A stretch of 64,000 bases of DNA from Nitrospirota bacterium (GTDB lineage Bacteria > Nitrospirota > Thermodesulfovibrionia > Thermodesulfovibrionales > Dissulfurispiraceae): contig JAJYXI010000062.1 of the NCBI GenBank assembly GCA_021791055.1, positions 1 to 64,000 of the forward strand, in the 5' to 3' direction. The notes under the pieces are model-generated. The model saw nothing but the letters and a program-made list of their open reading frames with translations, made no database searches and had not been told where the DNA came from. Made by a program: the position numbers and the translations under genes. The stretch's first letter is position 1; every line of letters begins with the position of its first letter. This document shows, piece after piece, positions 28,323 to 38,415 of the stretch.

Positions 28323-30914
28323 ATGCAAGACAAATATAATCCCGAAGAAATAGAGATGAAGTGGCAGAAATATTGGGCTGAAAGAAGACTCCACAAGACC
28401 CCCCCTACACCCCCCCTTAATAAGGGGGGGCAAGGGGGGGTAGAGAAATTCTACTGCCTTGAGATGTTCCCGTATCCTTCAGGCAAAATTCACATGGGTC
28501 ATGTCAGGAATTATGCCATTGGCGATGTTATTGCGAGGTACAAGCGGATGTGCGGCTTTAATGTCCTGCATCCGATGGGATGGGATGCCTTTGGCCTTCC
28601 TGCAGAGAATGCGGCAATAAAGCACGGCGTCCATCCGGCAAAATGGACATACGAAAACATAGAGTACATGAAGAAGCAGCTTGACCGCATGGGGTTGAGC
28701 TATGACTGGGATAGGGAAGTAACAACATGCAGCCCCGAGTATTATAAGTGGAATCAGTGGTTCTTTCTGAAGCTTTATGAGAAGGGGCTTGCTTATAAAA
28801 AGGCGTCTTTTGTGAATTGGTGCCCTTCATGCGTTACTGTCCTTGCCAATGAGCAGGTGATTGACGGCAAGTGCTGGAGGTGCGACAGCACTGTTGTCCA
28901 GAAGGAGCTTGAGCAGTGGTTCTTTAAAATCACCCATTATGCAGAGGAATTGCTTCAGGGATGCGATGAACTCACAGGCTGGCCAGAGCGTGTTGTTGCC
29001 ATGCAGAAGAACTGGATAGGTAAGAGCGAGGGTGTTGAGGTGGATTTTCCCATAAACGGAACTGATGAAAAATTAAGGATATACACAACAAGGCCTGACA
29101 CACTCTTTGGCGTTACCTATATGTGTATTGCGCCGGGGCATCATTTGGCAGAAAAATTGGTTGGGGATAAGAGTAAGCTTGAAGTCGTAAAAGCCAAATA
29201 CGGCAAGATGGAGGATAAGGAAGGCCTCTTTACAGGGCATTATGCCACTAACCCATTGACAGATGAAAAGATACCTATATATGTGGCTAATTTTGTATTA
29301 ATGGAATACGGCACCGGAGCCATCATGTCCGTCCCTGCCCATGACCAGAGGGATTTTGAGTTTGCTGAAAAATACGGACTTCCGATAAAGGTTGTAATAG
29401 TGTCGGAAGATCGGTCAGCGGTTAGCAGTCAGCAGCCAGCGGAACAACTAAAAGAAGCTTATGAAGAGGAAGGAGTACTGATTAATTCAGGACAGTTCAG
29501 CGGATTGAAGAGCGCTGATGCAAAGAGAGAGATTGGAAAATATATAGAAGAAAAAGGATTTGGCAAGAGGACTCTAAATTACAAGCTCCGTGATTGGGGA
29601 ATATCAAGACAGAGATACTGGGGAACGCCAATCCCGATAATTTATTGCGATAAGTGCGGCGTTGTGCCTGTGCCAGAAAAAGACCTTCCTGTAATTCTGC
29701 CGGAAGATGTGAAATTCACAGGAAAAGGAGGCTCACCCCTTTTAGAATCAGAGCCATTCCTCAGAGTCAAATGCCCGAAGTGCGGAGGAGCCGCTCGTAG
29801 AGAGACAGACACCATGGATACATTTGTGGATTCTTCATGGTATTTTGTGGCTTATTGCCTTGGTAAAAATAAAATTGCTTTTAACTCCCATCTCAAAACT
29901 CCCAGCTCCGAACTCAATTACTGGATGCCTGTTGACCAGTACATCGGCGGAATCGAACACGCAGTGCTTCATCTTTTGTATTCGAGATTTTTTACAAAGG
30001 GCATGAGAGACCTCGGCATTGTTAATGTTGGCGAGCCTTTCAAAAACCTGCTCACACAGGGAATGGTATGCAAAGAGACATGGAGATGTCCTGAGCACGA
30101 CTGGCTCTTCCCTGAAGAGGTTAAGGATGGAAGGTGTATGCGCTGCGGAAAAGAGGCCGAAAAAGGAAGGGTCGAAAAGATGTCCAAATCAAAGAAGAAT
30201 GTCATAGACCCCGATGCACTTATTAAAAAATACGGTGCTGATACAATGAGGCTTTTCTCCCTCTTCGCTGCGCCGCCTGAGAGGGATCTTGAATGGTCTG
30301 ATAAGGGAGTGGAAGGTGCATACAGGTTTCTGAGTAAGGTGTGGGGAATAGTATATAAATACAAGGGGCAAGAAACAAGTATTCCTATTGCCTATAACCT
30401 ATCGCCTATAGCCTCGTCTTTGTTGAGAAAGACCCATCAGACTATCAGAAAGGTGACGGATGATATAGAAAAGGATTATCATTTTAATACAGCAATTGCT
30501 GCATTTATGGAGCTTGTTAATGAAATGTCTTCTTTCAATGCAGAAACGGAGGAGGACCGGGCTGCTCTCGGCTTTGCTGTAAAAAGTACATTGCTGATGC
30601 TTGCCCCTTTTGTACCCCATTTTTCTGAGGAACTATGGGAGGTAATGGGGGAGGCAACAGGTGAAAAAAGCAGCATATTCGAACATCAGTGGCCTGCATG
30701 GGACGAAGAACTTGCAAAGGAAGAAGAGATAGAGCTTGTGGTTCAGGTAAATGGGAAGCTTAGGGCAAAGATACTTGTGCCTGCAGGATTGTCAGATGAT
30801 GACGCAAAACAAAGGGCATTACAAGAGCAGAGGGTAAAGGAAATGCTTGACGGCAAACAGATAAAAAAGGTTGTTGTCGTAAAGGGCAAACTGGTGAATA
30901 TAGTAATAGGCTAA
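28323..30914 (+). CDS. leuS: Leucyl-tRNA synthetase
   Basis: [34 protein letters not shown]. Confidence 0.98.
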   Translation: MQDKYNPEEIEMKWQKYWAERRLHKTPPTPPLNKGGQGGVEKFYCLEMFPYPSGKIHMGHVRNYAIGDVIARYKRMCGFNVLHPMGWDAFGLPAENAAIKHGVHPAKWTYENIEYMKKQLDRMGLSYDWDREVTTCSPEYYKWNQWFFLKLYEKGLAYKKASFVNWCPSCVTVLANEQVIDGKCWRCDSTVVQKELEQWFFKITHYAEELLQGCDELTGWPERVVAMQKNWIGKSEGVEVDFPINGTDEKLRIYTTRPDTLFGVTYMCIAPGHHLAEKLVGDKSKLEVVKAKYGKMEDKEGLFTGHYATNPLTDEKIPIYVANFVLMEYGTGAIMSVPAHDQRDFEFAEKYGLPIKVVIVSEDRSAVSSQQPAEQLKEAYEEEGVLINSGQFSGLKSADAKREIGKYIEEKGFGKRTLNYKLRDWGISRQRYWGTPIPIIYCDKCGVVPVPEKDLPVILPEDVKFTGKGGSPLLESEPFLRVKCPKCGGAARRETDTMDTFVDSSWYFVAYCLGKNKIAFNSHLKTPSSELNYWMPVDQYIGGIEHAVLHLLYSRFFTKGMRDLGIVNVGEPFKNLLTQGMVCKETWRCPEHDWLFPEEVKDGRCMRCGKEAEKGRVEKMSKSKKNVIDPDALIKKYGADTMRLFSLFAAPPERDLEWSDKGVEGAYRFLSKVWGIVYKYKGQETSIPIAYNLSPIASSLLRKTHQTIRKVTDDIEKDYHFNTAIAAFMELVNEMSSFNAETEEDRAALGFAVKSTLLMLAPFVPHFSEELWEVMGEATGEKSSIFEHQWPAWDEELAKEEEIELVVQVNGKLRAKILVPAGLSDDDAKQRALQEQRVKEMLDGKQIKKVVVVKGKLVNIVIG
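28398..28443. repeat. GC-rich palindromic insert in leuS
   Basis: CCCCCCCTACACCCCCCCTTAATAAGGGGGGGCAAGGGGGGG; near-identical layout in tgt (37831-37877). Confidence 0.88.
29413..29440 (+). repeat. Intragenic heptamer repeat in leuS
   Basis: GGTCAGC GGTTAGC AGTCAGC AGCCAGC. Confidence 0.85.
30385..30412 (+). repeat. Second intragenic heptamer repeat in leuS
   Basis: CTATTGC CTATAAC CTATCGC CTATAGC. Confidence 0.85.
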
Positions 30915-30956
30915 AGGCAACAGGCGAATGAAGAATTCAAAATTTAAAATAATTCT

Positions 30957-31126
30957 ATATGTCAGGCACGGCTCAAAGACTTTAAAAAGTGTTGGTTTAA
31001 ATGTATATGAGAGATAATAGATGCATTATCCAACAAATATCCAATGTAGTAGATGACAGATACAGGATAAATGTTTTTACAAGTGCGTGGTTTAAAGTCT
31101 TTTCGCCGCACCTGACATATATTTCT
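30957..31126. repeat. Intergenic inverted-repeat element, family 1 copy B
   Basis: ATATGTCAGG..GGC..AAAGACTTTAAA / TTTAAAGTCTTTTCGCCGCACCTGACATAT arms; shared internal blocks with copy A. Confidence 0.85.
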
Positions 31127-31144
31127 GAATTAAAATCTCTCAAA

Positions 31145-32038
31145 TTGAGTAAAATTTTATTACTGTTCACTGTTCACTGTTTACTGTTTACTTTATCAGG
31201 CTGCGGTTATACAATCCAGACAAAGGCTAACCTCCCATTTGATACCATATCTGTCGGGAATATAGAAAACAAGACCCTTGAGCCTAAACTGCAGGACAGA
31301 TTCAACAGGCAGCTTGCAGAGACATTTGCAGAATACGGCTTCAGTGTGAGATCTTCTGCAAGATACAGGCTTGAAGGGGAGATAACAAGGTTTGAGTTAA
31401 CGCCACTGGTTGAGCAGAATCTCGTGGCAACGCAATACGAGGTTGTCATAAAGGCAAACTTCAGGCTTATGGATACAGCAATCGGCAGGTCGGTTCCCCT
31501 TGTGGCAGGAAGCCCGTTTATCACTTATTTCAGCTCCGCGGACAAACTCGAAAATGTTCTTGCACAAAAGGAGCTTTCGACGAACAGCGCATTGAAAAAC
31601 CTGTCGCAGGAGGTTGTTAGGATTATAACTTATAATACCCCAAAAAACTTTGCATATTTATTATTTGCAGTTTCTGATATAAAGGACTTAAACGGTCTGG
31701 TACTCAGGCTTAGAGATGTCGAGAACCCTGTAGCGGTATATTTACGAGGCCAATTCTCTCAGAATACGCGCCAGATGTTAATTGATTATGATGGGTCAAA
31801 GGCTGCATCCGACAAGCTTAAAACTGCCCTTGTCGATGAACTAAATGCTGTGATGCAGGGCGCTTCTATTTTTGATGAAAAGCGTTTTGCTGCTGTTGTT
31901 CTGAGAGATGAGACGCTGAAGCTGGTCAAGCAGAACCCCGGCGGCATAGAGCGTATCCGTTTAAACAGGTTGCTGCTCGAAGATGCCTGTCCTGACGAGA
32001 TATCAAGGCTCCAGAAAATTCCTGAAAGGCAGAAATAA
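31145..32038 (+). CDS. LptE-like outer membrane lipoprotein (LPS assembly)
   Basis: Lipobox LSGCGYTIQTK, LptE-like; TTG 31145 start preferred because the longer ORF start lies inside a repeat element. Confidence 0.75.
   Translation: MSKILLLFTVHCLLFTLSGCGYTIQTKANLPFDTISVGNIENKTLEPKLQDRFNRQLAETFAEYGFSVRSSARYRLEGEITRFELTPLVEQNLVATQYEVVIKANFRLMDTAIGRSVPLVAGSPFITYFSSADKLENVLAQKELSTNSALKNLSQEVVRIITYNTPKNFAYLLFAVSDIKDLNGLVLRLRDVENPVAVYLRGQFSQNTRQMLIDYDGSKAASDKLKTALVDELNAVMQGASIFDEKRFAAVVLRDETLKLVKQNPGGIERIRLNRLLLEDACPDEISRLQKIPERQK
31162..31189 (+). repeat. Heptamer repeat (ACTGTTY)4 encoding a signal-peptide core
   Basis: ACTGTTC ACTGTTC ACTGTTT ACTGTTT inside SKILLLFTVHCLLFTLSGC. Confidence 0.9.
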
Positions 32039-32920
32039 ATGAGCATCAAGCAATTCCAGCAGGAGCTTTCGAAGGGTTTCCCATCGCATGCATATCTGTT
32101 TAATTCCTCAGAGGCCTTTCTGCTCTATGAAGTATTGTCAATAATAAAAGAAAAGCACCATGCCGATGCATTTAACTTCGATGTGTTTGATATTAAATCG
32201 CCTGATGACAGCAAGCCGATAGAGCAGATTGTAGACATCCTGAATACCTTACCATTCTTATCTGAAAGAAGGATAATTGTTATCGAGAACATCAATAAGC
32301 TTTCTAAAAAGGATTCAAAGAAACTTGAAGGGTATCTGTCTAATCCATCGGGCACCTCTCTCTTGGTAATGCTGTTTGAAGGCACATCTCCAAAGCTCTT
32401 TGATGCGTCTGTTATTAAAAATGTGAAGGTTATCGGCCTTAATGTGCAGGAAAAGGATATTCCGTTATGGATAAAGGATAGGGCTAAGAGAAAAGGCATA
32501 GAGTTTACGGACAGGGCAGTGAATTATCTAATCAGTTGTGCCGGCACGGACCTCGGGATGCTTTATGCAGAGATAGAGAAATTTTCACCATGGAACACTG
32601 CCAAGGTCGATATTGATGATGTTAGGGGTATGGTTTATGCGGGGGCCGAATACAGCGCCTTTGACCTTGTGGATGCCCTTAAAAAGAGAAAAGCAGGAGA
32701 GGTTTTCAGGATATTCGAAAATGTAAACAAGAATATGGAGATGCAGATGCTGCTCGGTGCGCTAAATTATCAGTATGCGAGTTTTCGGTCTAAGTCCCAT
32801 CATAAGGATGAAAGGTTTTTTCAGAGAGTTTTTAAGCTGCTGCACGAAGCGGACGCCTCTATCAAGACATCCCACAATTATGTCATGGAAGACCTTCTGG
32901 TCAAACTGCTGAAATTATAG
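32039..32920 (+). CDS. holA: DNA polymerase III delta subunit
   Basis: HolA-like architecture (HAYLFNSSEAFLLYE; LVMLFEGTSPK). Confidence 0.85.
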   Translation: MSIKQFQQELSKGFPSHAYLFNSSEAFLLYEVLSIIKEKHHADAFNFDVFDIKSPDDSKPIEQIVDILNTLPFLSERRIIVIENINKLSKKDSKKLEGYLSNPSGTSLLVMLFEGTSPKLFDASVIKNVKVIGLNVQEKDIPLWIKDRAKRKGIEFTDRAVNYLISCAGTDLGMLYAEIEKFSPWNTAKVDIDDVRGMVYAGAEYSAFDLVDALKKRKAGEVFRIFENVNKNMEMQMLLGALNYQYASFRSKSHHKDERFFQRVFKLLHEADASIKTSHNYVMEDLLVKLLKL

Positions 32921-33025
32921 CTGGCATGCATACGGGAAAAAGCCTTACAAATGCACGATTGGGTTTGAATAAACATGCAACTCTTTATCGCTAAAGAGTG
33001 TCTTTTTCCCGCACGCATGCCAGCT
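32919..33025. repeat. Long imperfect palindrome between convergent holA and rpsT
   Basis: AGCTGGCATGCATACGGGAAAAAGCC (32919-32944) vs GTCTTTTTCCCGCACGCATGCCAGCT (33000-33025), 23/26 paired; internal CTCTTTATCGCTAAAGAG hairpin. Confidence 0.8.
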
Positions 33026-33037
33026 TCTATAAATTTA

Positions 33038-33325
33038 TTAAGCAGAAAGTGCAGCGTTTGCCTTCGTTGTGATTCTTGAGATTTTTCTTGATGCTGTGTT
33101 TTTGTGGATGATCCCTTTAGATGCAGCGCTGTTTATTGTCTTGATGGTCTCTTTTAATATCTTGTCGATATCATCCTTGTTTTTTGACGGAAGCGCTGTC
33201 TCTAACTTGGTTATGAATGTCTTGATCTTTGTCTTTGCAGACTGGTTGCGAAGACCGTGTTTCTCAGCCTGCCTTGCCCTTTTAAGGGTTGATAAATCCT
33301 TTTTAGGTGCTGCTTTGCCTGCCAA
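33038..33325 (-). CDS. rpsT: 30S ribosomal protein S20
   Basis: S20 pattern (KRARQAEKHGLRNQSAKTKIKTFI; ASKGIIHKNTASRKISRI). Confidence 0.95.
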   Translation of the reverse strand: MAGKAAPKKDLSTLKRARQAEKHGLRNQSAKTKIKTFITKLETALPSKNKDDIDKILKETIKTINSAASKGIIHKNTASRKISRITTKANAALSA

Positions 33326-33414
33326 TTTTATCCTCCATTAGAAAACATTTAGCTGACAGCTAATAGCTGAAAGCCTTTAAAAATAGCATAAATCTTAACA
33401 GAAAATCAATATTT

Positions 33415-34371
33415 ATGCTAAAATTGCTGGATATGAAATACAGACATATAGATTTAGACGGGCTTAAGACATATTCTATCAAGGACAGGAGCAGTAAGGT
33501 CTCCGTAGATGAATCAGCTAAGCCTCACAAAAAAGGCAAGCTATTCAGAGAGTTTGTTGATAGCCTTCCTGACTTCCTTGCCGTAAAGGATTTGAAGGCT
33601 GTTGTGCAGGCTGTTGCTAAGGCGCACAGAAACAAAAGGCCTGTTATTCTCGGCATGGGCGCCCACTCTATCAAGGTAGGACTGTCGCCATTGATTATTG
33701 ATCTTATGCAAAAAGGCGTGATAACAGCGATTGCTACCAATGGCGCATGCATAATCCATGACTTTGAGATTGCTTATATAGGGCAGACATCGGAGGATGT
33801 TGCCCGTGAGTTGTGCACAGGCTCTTTTGGAATGGCAAAAGAGACAGGTCAGATGCTGAATAATGCTATTAATAATGGGGTGAAGAATGGTCATGGGATA
33901 GGCCGCTCTGTCGGAGAATTTATTGAAAAGTCTGACTTTGCCTTTAAAGATAAAAGCATATTCAGGACAGTATATGCCCTTGATATTCCTGCTACAGTAC
34001 ATGTAGCAGTCGGCTCGGACATTATACACATGCACCCCGAGGCTGATGGAGGCTCTATCGGAGAAGGAAGTCTCAGGGACTTCAGGCTTTTTACTTCGGT
34101 GGTTGCCGACCTTGAAGGCGGTGTTTATATAAATCTGGGCTCTGCAGTTGTACTCCCGGAGGTCTTTTTGAAGGCGCTGACGATAGCGAGGAACCTTGGG
34201 AATAGAGTTGAAGAATTCACGACAGTGAATATGGACTTTATCCAGCATTACAGGCCCCGTGAGAATGTGCTCAGGAGGCCTACTATGATAAAGGGGCAGT
34301 GTTTTGCGCTTACAGGGCATCATGAGATAATGTTTCCATTGCTTTGCGCAATGATAATCGAGGAGCTTTGA
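33415..34371 (+). CDS. Conserved hypothetical protein (possibly deoxyhypusine synthase-like Rossmann fold)
   Basis: PVILGMGAHSIKVGLSPLIIDLMQKGVITAIATNGACIIHDFEIA; long ORF with good coding character. Confidence 0.7.
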   Translation: MLKLLDMKYRHIDLDGLKTYSIKDRSSKVSVDESAKPHKKGKLFREFVDSLPDFLAVKDLKAVVQAVAKAHRNKRPVILGMGAHSIKVGLSPLIIDLMQKGVITAIATNGACIIHDFEIAYIGQTSEDVARELCTGSFGMAKETGQMLNNAINNGVKNGHGIGRSVGEFIEKSDFAFKDKSIFRTVYALDIPATVHVAVGSDIIHMHPEADGGSIGEGSLRDFRLFTSVVADLEGGVYINLGSAVVLPEVFLKALTIARNLGNRVEEFTTVNMDFIQHYRPRENVLRRPTMIKGQCFALTGHHEIMFPLLCAMIIEEL

Positions 34372-34378
34372 TTGTTGA

Positions 34379-34545
34379 TGCACATAGTGTGGCTGGATTT
34401 CAGCAAGATTGAATTAGTCCTTTGTGCTTTCTTAAGGTAAAACAGAATACAATGCCATTATCAGTAAAAGGGATGGGGACAGGGCGTTACCTGCCCCCAC
34501 TGAGAACCCAGACAATCTTGCTGAAATCCAGCCACACTATGTGCA
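34379..34545. repeat. Intergenic inverted-repeat element, family 2 (MITE-like)
   Basis: Perfect 33-nt inverted repeat TGCACATAGTGTGGCTGGATTTCAGCAAGATTG (34379-34411 / 34513-34545). Confidence 0.92.
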
Positions 34546-34569
34546 TTGTTTATCAATAAGGGGCGATAG

Positions 34570-34761
34570 ATGAATGTCATAGTTGATGAAGACAAATGTA
34601 TAGGCTGCGGAAGGTGCGAGGAGATATGTCCTGCTGTTTTTCACATGAATGAGGCAATAGGCAAGTCTGAGGTTATAGACCCGGAGGCTTGCGAATTTGT
34701 TGGCTGCTGCGAGGCTGCCGAGGAGAACTGTCCTGTTGAGGCTATAATACTGGAAGAATGA
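34570..34761 (+). CDS. Ferredoxin
   Basis: VDEDKCIGCGRCEEICPAVF...CCEAAEENCPVEAI. Confidence 0.95.
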   Translation: MNVIVDEDKCIGCGRCEEICPAVFHMNEAIGKSEVIDPEACEFVGCCEAAEENCPVEAIILEE

Positions 34762-35414
34762 CTGTAAAGGAATTTGTTAAGGCATGGCCTATTCTGAAAA
34801 GGCAGGTGAAGAGCCTTCATGTCCCGTGGCTCGAAAACCTTGCATCTTTTGACAGAGATCCCTTCAAGATATTGATTTCGTGCATTTTGAGCTTGAGGAC
34901 TCAGGACAGGACAACAGGAAAGGCATCGGAAAGGCTTTTTGAGCTTGCATCCAACCCTGAATCTATGTCAAGGCTTTCTGTTAAAACAATAGAAAAGGCT
35001 ATTTACCCGGTGGGGTTTTACAGGGTCAAGGCAGGCAGGATTAAAGGCATCAGCAAAGGAATCGTTGAAAAATACAAATCAAAGGTTCCTGATACCATTG
35101 AAGAATTACTGAAACTGGAAGGGGTTGGAAGAAAGACAGCCAATCTTGCACTAACCCTCGGATATAATAAAGACGGCATTTGTGTGGATACACATGTGCA
35201 TAGGATAGTTAATAGGTGGGGGCTTATCAAAACAAAAAATCCTACCGAGACGGAATTCAGTCTTAGAAAGACATTGCCCAGAAAATACTGGAAGGATCTG
35301 AACGGTATGCTTGTTGCCTTTGGACAGGGAGTTTGCAAACCAATATCCCCGATTTGTTCTAAGTGTAATATGAACATTTTTTGTGATAAAATCGGGGTCA
35401 ATGTGAGCAGATAA
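34758..35414 (+). CDS. nth: Endonuclease III (HhH-GPD, Fe-S)
   Basis: LLKLEGVGRKTANLAL...VDTHVHRI; CxxxxxxCxxCxxxxxC tail. Confidence 0.95.
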   Translation: MTVKEFVKAWPILKRQVKSLHVPWLENLASFDRDPFKILISCILSLRTQDRTTGKASERLFELASNPESMSRLSVKTIEKAIYPVGFYRVKAGRIKGISKGIVEKYKSKVPDTIEELLKLEGVGRKTANLALTLGYNKDGICVDTHVHRIVNRWGLIKTKNPTETEFSLRKTLPRKYWKDLNGMLVAFGQGVCKPISPICSKCNMNIFCDKIGVNVSR

Positions 35415-35416
35415 AA

Positions 35417-35448
35417 AAAGCCCTCCCTGGGGGGAAGGGAGGGCTTAT
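35417..35448 (+). terminator. Rho-independent terminator downstream of nth
   Basis: agccctccctggggggaagggagggct hairpin with A/T flanks. Confidence 0.75.
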
Positions 35449-35494
35449 ATATGTTCCAGGGCAAAGGGGGAGTTTACCCTGGAGGGGGTATGTC

Positions 35495-35529
35495 TGTGCG
35501 GGAAGGGAGGGTAAATCATCCCGCACAGG
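35495..35529. repeat. Hairpin ctgtgcggga...tcccgcacag
   Basis: 10-bp perfect inverted repeat between convergent nth and tetR. Confidence 0.7.
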
Positions 35530-35541
35530 CTGATTAACCTT

Positions 35542-36090
35542 TTAAGTCTTAATGCCGTAAAGCAGCATATCAAATATTGTCTTTGACAGCCTCTTCGTCT
35601 CGATATTGCCGCTGATTGCGGATTTAATCATTCCGAGAATTACTTCTGAAATAGTCTGTATATCCAAATCTTTTCTGAAATGCCCTTCTGAGACCCCTTT
35701 GTTTAATATGGAGTGAAGGAGGTCCTTTACGGAGCATGTTTTCTCATAGCAGTTCTTCAGTTTGTTTGAGAGAAGCTTTCCTTCCTCCCTCCTGAGCACC
35801 TCAAAAAAATCTTTCTTTTCGCTAAAAAAGGCAGCAAGGCTGTTAATGAATAATTTTAGGTTTTCGATGGCGTTCTCGCTGGATTCTGCCTTGAGTCTCA
35901 TAAGCAGGTTGTCAAGTCCATCCTGAAGGAGCGCTACATAGAGATCTTCTTTTGACCTGAAGTGGTTATAGAGGGTCCCTTTCGCAACCCGTGCCCTTTT
36001 GGCAATATCATCCATCACGACCATATGGTATGGCCTTTTGGAAAAGAGCTCTGTGGCAGCTCCCAGTATGGAATCTCTTTTGACGAACAT
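35542..36090 (-). CDS. TetR/AcrR family transcriptional regulator
   Basis: N-terminal HTH MDDIAKRARVAKGTLYNHFRSKEDLY. Confidence 0.93.
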   Translation of the reverse strand: MFVKRDSILGAATELFSKRPYHMVVMDDIAKRARVAKGTLYNHFRSKEDLYVALLQDGLDNLLMRLKAESSENAIENLKLFINSLAAFFSEKKDFFEVLRREEGKLLSNKLKNCYEKTCSVKDLLHSILNKGVSEGHFRKDLDIQTISEVILGMIKSAISGNIETKRLSKTIFDMLLYGIKT

Positions 36091-36096
36091 AAAATA

Positions 36097-36125
36097 ATTA
36101 TACTGACCGGTCAGTCAGATGTCAA
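36097..36125 (-). promoter_or_regulatory. Consensus sigma70 promoter for tetR gene with palindromic operator in spacer
   Basis: Minus strand TTGACA-TCTGACTGACCGGTCAG(17)-TATAAT; CTGACCGGTCAG palindrome (36103-36114). Confidence 0.8.
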
Positions 36126-36223
36126 GTAGTTTCGAAAGAATGATACTATGAGATTGCAAAATCATTTTTAGGCTATAAAAATTAACGATTAAAGGGATTA
36201 ATCAAGGGCAAATATTGTATTAA

Positions 36224-36307
<84 letters not shown>

Positions 36308-36329
36308 GATGCAAAATAGTATAACATAA

Positions 36330-37187
36330 TTACGATGACGGCTCTATGTGAACCACCACATCCACAACCTCTGAGATTCTGCTCTTTATCTCCTTTTCCA
36401 CGGCCTCTGCAATTCTGTGGGCATTTTCTACTGAAAGGGATGGGTCAACGAGGATATGCAGGTCAATGAATACATGGCTCCTTGTACCCCTTGTCCTGAT
36501 TTCGTGGCATTCCATAACGCCATTGACACTGCAAGCAATCTCTTTAATAATCGATGTGTCCATCTGGGTCCTGTCCACGAGTGTTTCTGTGGATTCCCTG
36601 ATTATGTCTATGCCTGCCTTTGCAATGAAGATTCCTACTACTGCCCCTGCGATCGGGTCTGCAATGGGAAAACCCAATTTTATAAAGACAAGGCTGACTA
36701 TAACGCCTAAGGATACATAGATGTCGCTTTTTGTATGCCGCGAGTCCGCAATCAGGAATTCGCTGCTCAGCTTTTCTCCCTTTTGTTTCTCATAGACAGA
36801 GACGAATATGTTTATAATAAGTGTAATCACCATTACAAAAAAGCTTGCTGTGGTGATTGTTGTCTCGTGCCTGCCTGTTAATGATTCATAGACTTTTTTG
36901 AATACCTCAAAGCATGTGAACAGCATCAGAAGTCCAACAAAGATGGTAAAAACTGTTTCGTATTTTCTGTGCCCGTAGGGATGCTTTTCATCAGGCGGAT
37001 GCGAAGCGATGTAGATGCCGATCAGTCCCACGATGTTTGATACGCCGTCAAATAGGGAGTGAAAGCCGTCAGAAAATATGGAAATCGAGCCCGTGATATA
37101 GCCGTAAAAGACCTTTGCCACAGACACGAGTATGTTCAATGCAAAGGTGATTAATAATACCTTTCTTATCTCGGATGTCCGGTCCAT
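36330..37187 (-). CDS. Cation diffusion facilitator family transporter
   Basis: SIFSDGFHSLFDGVSNIVGL; HPYGHRKYE CDF motifs. Confidence 0.94.
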   Translation of the reverse strand: MDRTSEIRKVLLITFALNILVSVAKVFYGYITGSISIFSDGFHSLFDGVSNIVGLIGIYIASHPPDEKHPYGHRKYETVFTIFVGLLMLFTCFEVFKKVYESLTGRHETTITTASFFVMVITLIINIFVSVYEKQKGEKLSSEFLIADSRHTKSDIYVSLGVIVSLVFIKLGFPIADPIAGAVVGIFIAKAGIDIIRESTETLVDRTQMDTSIIKEIACSVNGVMECHEIRTRGTRSHVFIDLHILVDPSLSVENAHRIAEAVEKEIKSRISEVVDVVVHIEPSS

Positions 37188-37202
37188 AACATTTTAAAAT
37201 GG

Positions 37203-38415
<1,213 letters not shown>

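Noticed and set aside
31001-31144. N-terminal extension of the LptE-like ORF
   Set aside because: It is encoded by the family 1 repeat element; TTG 31145 gives a normal lipoprotein signal peptide
33541-34383. 280-aa minus-strand ORF opposite the 33415-34371 gene
   Set aside because: No recognisable family, starts within the inverted-repeat element, and the plus-strand protein has clear folded-protein character
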